DNA of 6,157 bases from the NCBI GenBank assembly GCA_003448835.1, contig DLXM01000145.1, positions 3,732 through 9,888 on the forward strand, read 5' to 3'. This document shows positions 5,934-6,157 of the stretch, in pieces (the first letter of the stretch is position 1; the number at the start of each line of letters is the position of its first letter). The DNA is from Bacteroidota bacterium (GTDB lineage Bacteria; Bacteroidota; Rhodothermia; Balneolales; HLUCCA01). A program made the translations under genes and the position numbers. The notes below the pieces were generated by a model. That model worked only from the letters and a program-made list of their open reading frames with translations. It was not told where the DNA came from and searched no databases.

Positions 5934-6157
5934 TTAATTTAGGCGATTGTAAATTATTTCAAGTAAAATGGATCCAACAGCATCTAAAGTGGACTTGTCA
6001 ATGATATCCATGTTATCATCGTGTGAATGCCAATACGGCGGAAACTCAACAGATTCACCATCAGGTGAAGTATAATGGATTATATCAATCATTGGAATTT
6101 GTGCAAGTTGATTCACTACCAGATGATCATCAGCCACCGGCGGACCGTTAACATCCA
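5934..6157 (-). CDS. M28-family metallopeptidase, C-terminal end (5' end outside window)
   Basis: The last 73 residues of a zinc-dependent M28-type hydrolase run in from the right edge; the frame is open to the end of the window, so the GTG at 6137 is internal. The visible part carries ADDHLVVNQLAQIPMIDIIHY, in which the DDH histidine (codon 6125-6123) matches the last zinc ligand of M28 aminopeptidases and of glutaminyl-peptide cyclotransferases. It is followed by PPYWHSHDDNMDIIDKSTL and a final helix ending IYNRLN. This ending is typical of exported Bacteroidota M28 peptidases, but the signal peptide and other metal ligands are outside, so aminopeptidase and cyclotransferase remain alternatives. 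Its stop codon is 4 bp before prmA. Confidence 0.87.
   Translation of the reverse strand, partial: DVNGPPVADDHLVVNQLAQIPMIDIIHYTSPDGESVEFPPYWHSHDDNMDIIDKSTLDAVGSILLEIIYNRLN

Noticed and set aside
1..6157. CRISPR array, tRNA, insertion sequence, toxin-antitoxin or phage genes
   Set aside because: I looked for spaced repeats, cloverleaf-like stems, transposase motifs and short gene pairs on both strands and found none.

Overview
The window is an AT-rich bacterial segment of ordinary, tightly packed chromosomal genes. The protein types suggest the Bacteroidota / Balneolota / Rhodothermota side of the FCB group: a histidine kinase with a SHDLQEPLRM H-box, an exported DUF3108 protein, a single-RRM protein with a Gly/Arg tail, and the M28-peptidase/PrmA pair. 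Several genes have weak or no Shine-Dalgarno sequence, and two candidate promoters resemble the Bacteroidota TAnnTTTG type. This placement is inference from protein flavour, not from a marker gene.

Layout. Bases 1-759 (+) hold the C-terminal catalytic part of a sensor histidine kinase that begins upstream of the window. Bases 766-4339 (-) hold an apparent five-gene operon, read from right to left: ECF sigma factor, single-cysteine ArsC/Spx/YffB-like protein, exported DUF3108 protein, dUTPase (dut), and an MFS exporter. The gaps are 52, 16, 18 and 2 bp. The kinase and the MFS gene converge with 6 bp between their stop codons. Bases 4340-4713 are the only long non-coding stretch, a divergent promoter region. 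It serves the sigma-factor operon on the left and a small RRM RNA-binding protein (4714-5013, +) on the right. The RRM gene ends in a very clear intrinsic terminator, which also separates it from the convergent prmA (5081-5929, -). PrmA is preceded by 4 bp and then the 3' end of an M28-family peptidase that runs off the right edge.

How the genes fit together. The left operon joins a transcription factor, a thioredoxin-fold protein, a cell-envelope protein, nucleotide-pool sanitation and an exporter. It may be a housekeeping cluster that happens to be led by an ECF sigma factor; no pathway link can be read from the sequence. The sigma factor has no anti-sigma gene beside it. The RRM gene has a leader of about 95 nt, with a hairpin at the predicted 5' end, which fits post-transcriptional or cold-type control but is unproven.

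I see no CRISPR array, tRNA, rRNA, insertion sequence, phage or defence gene. I found no convincing undescribed system; the most useful leads are the RRM leader, the TTG start of dut, and the orphan sigma operon.
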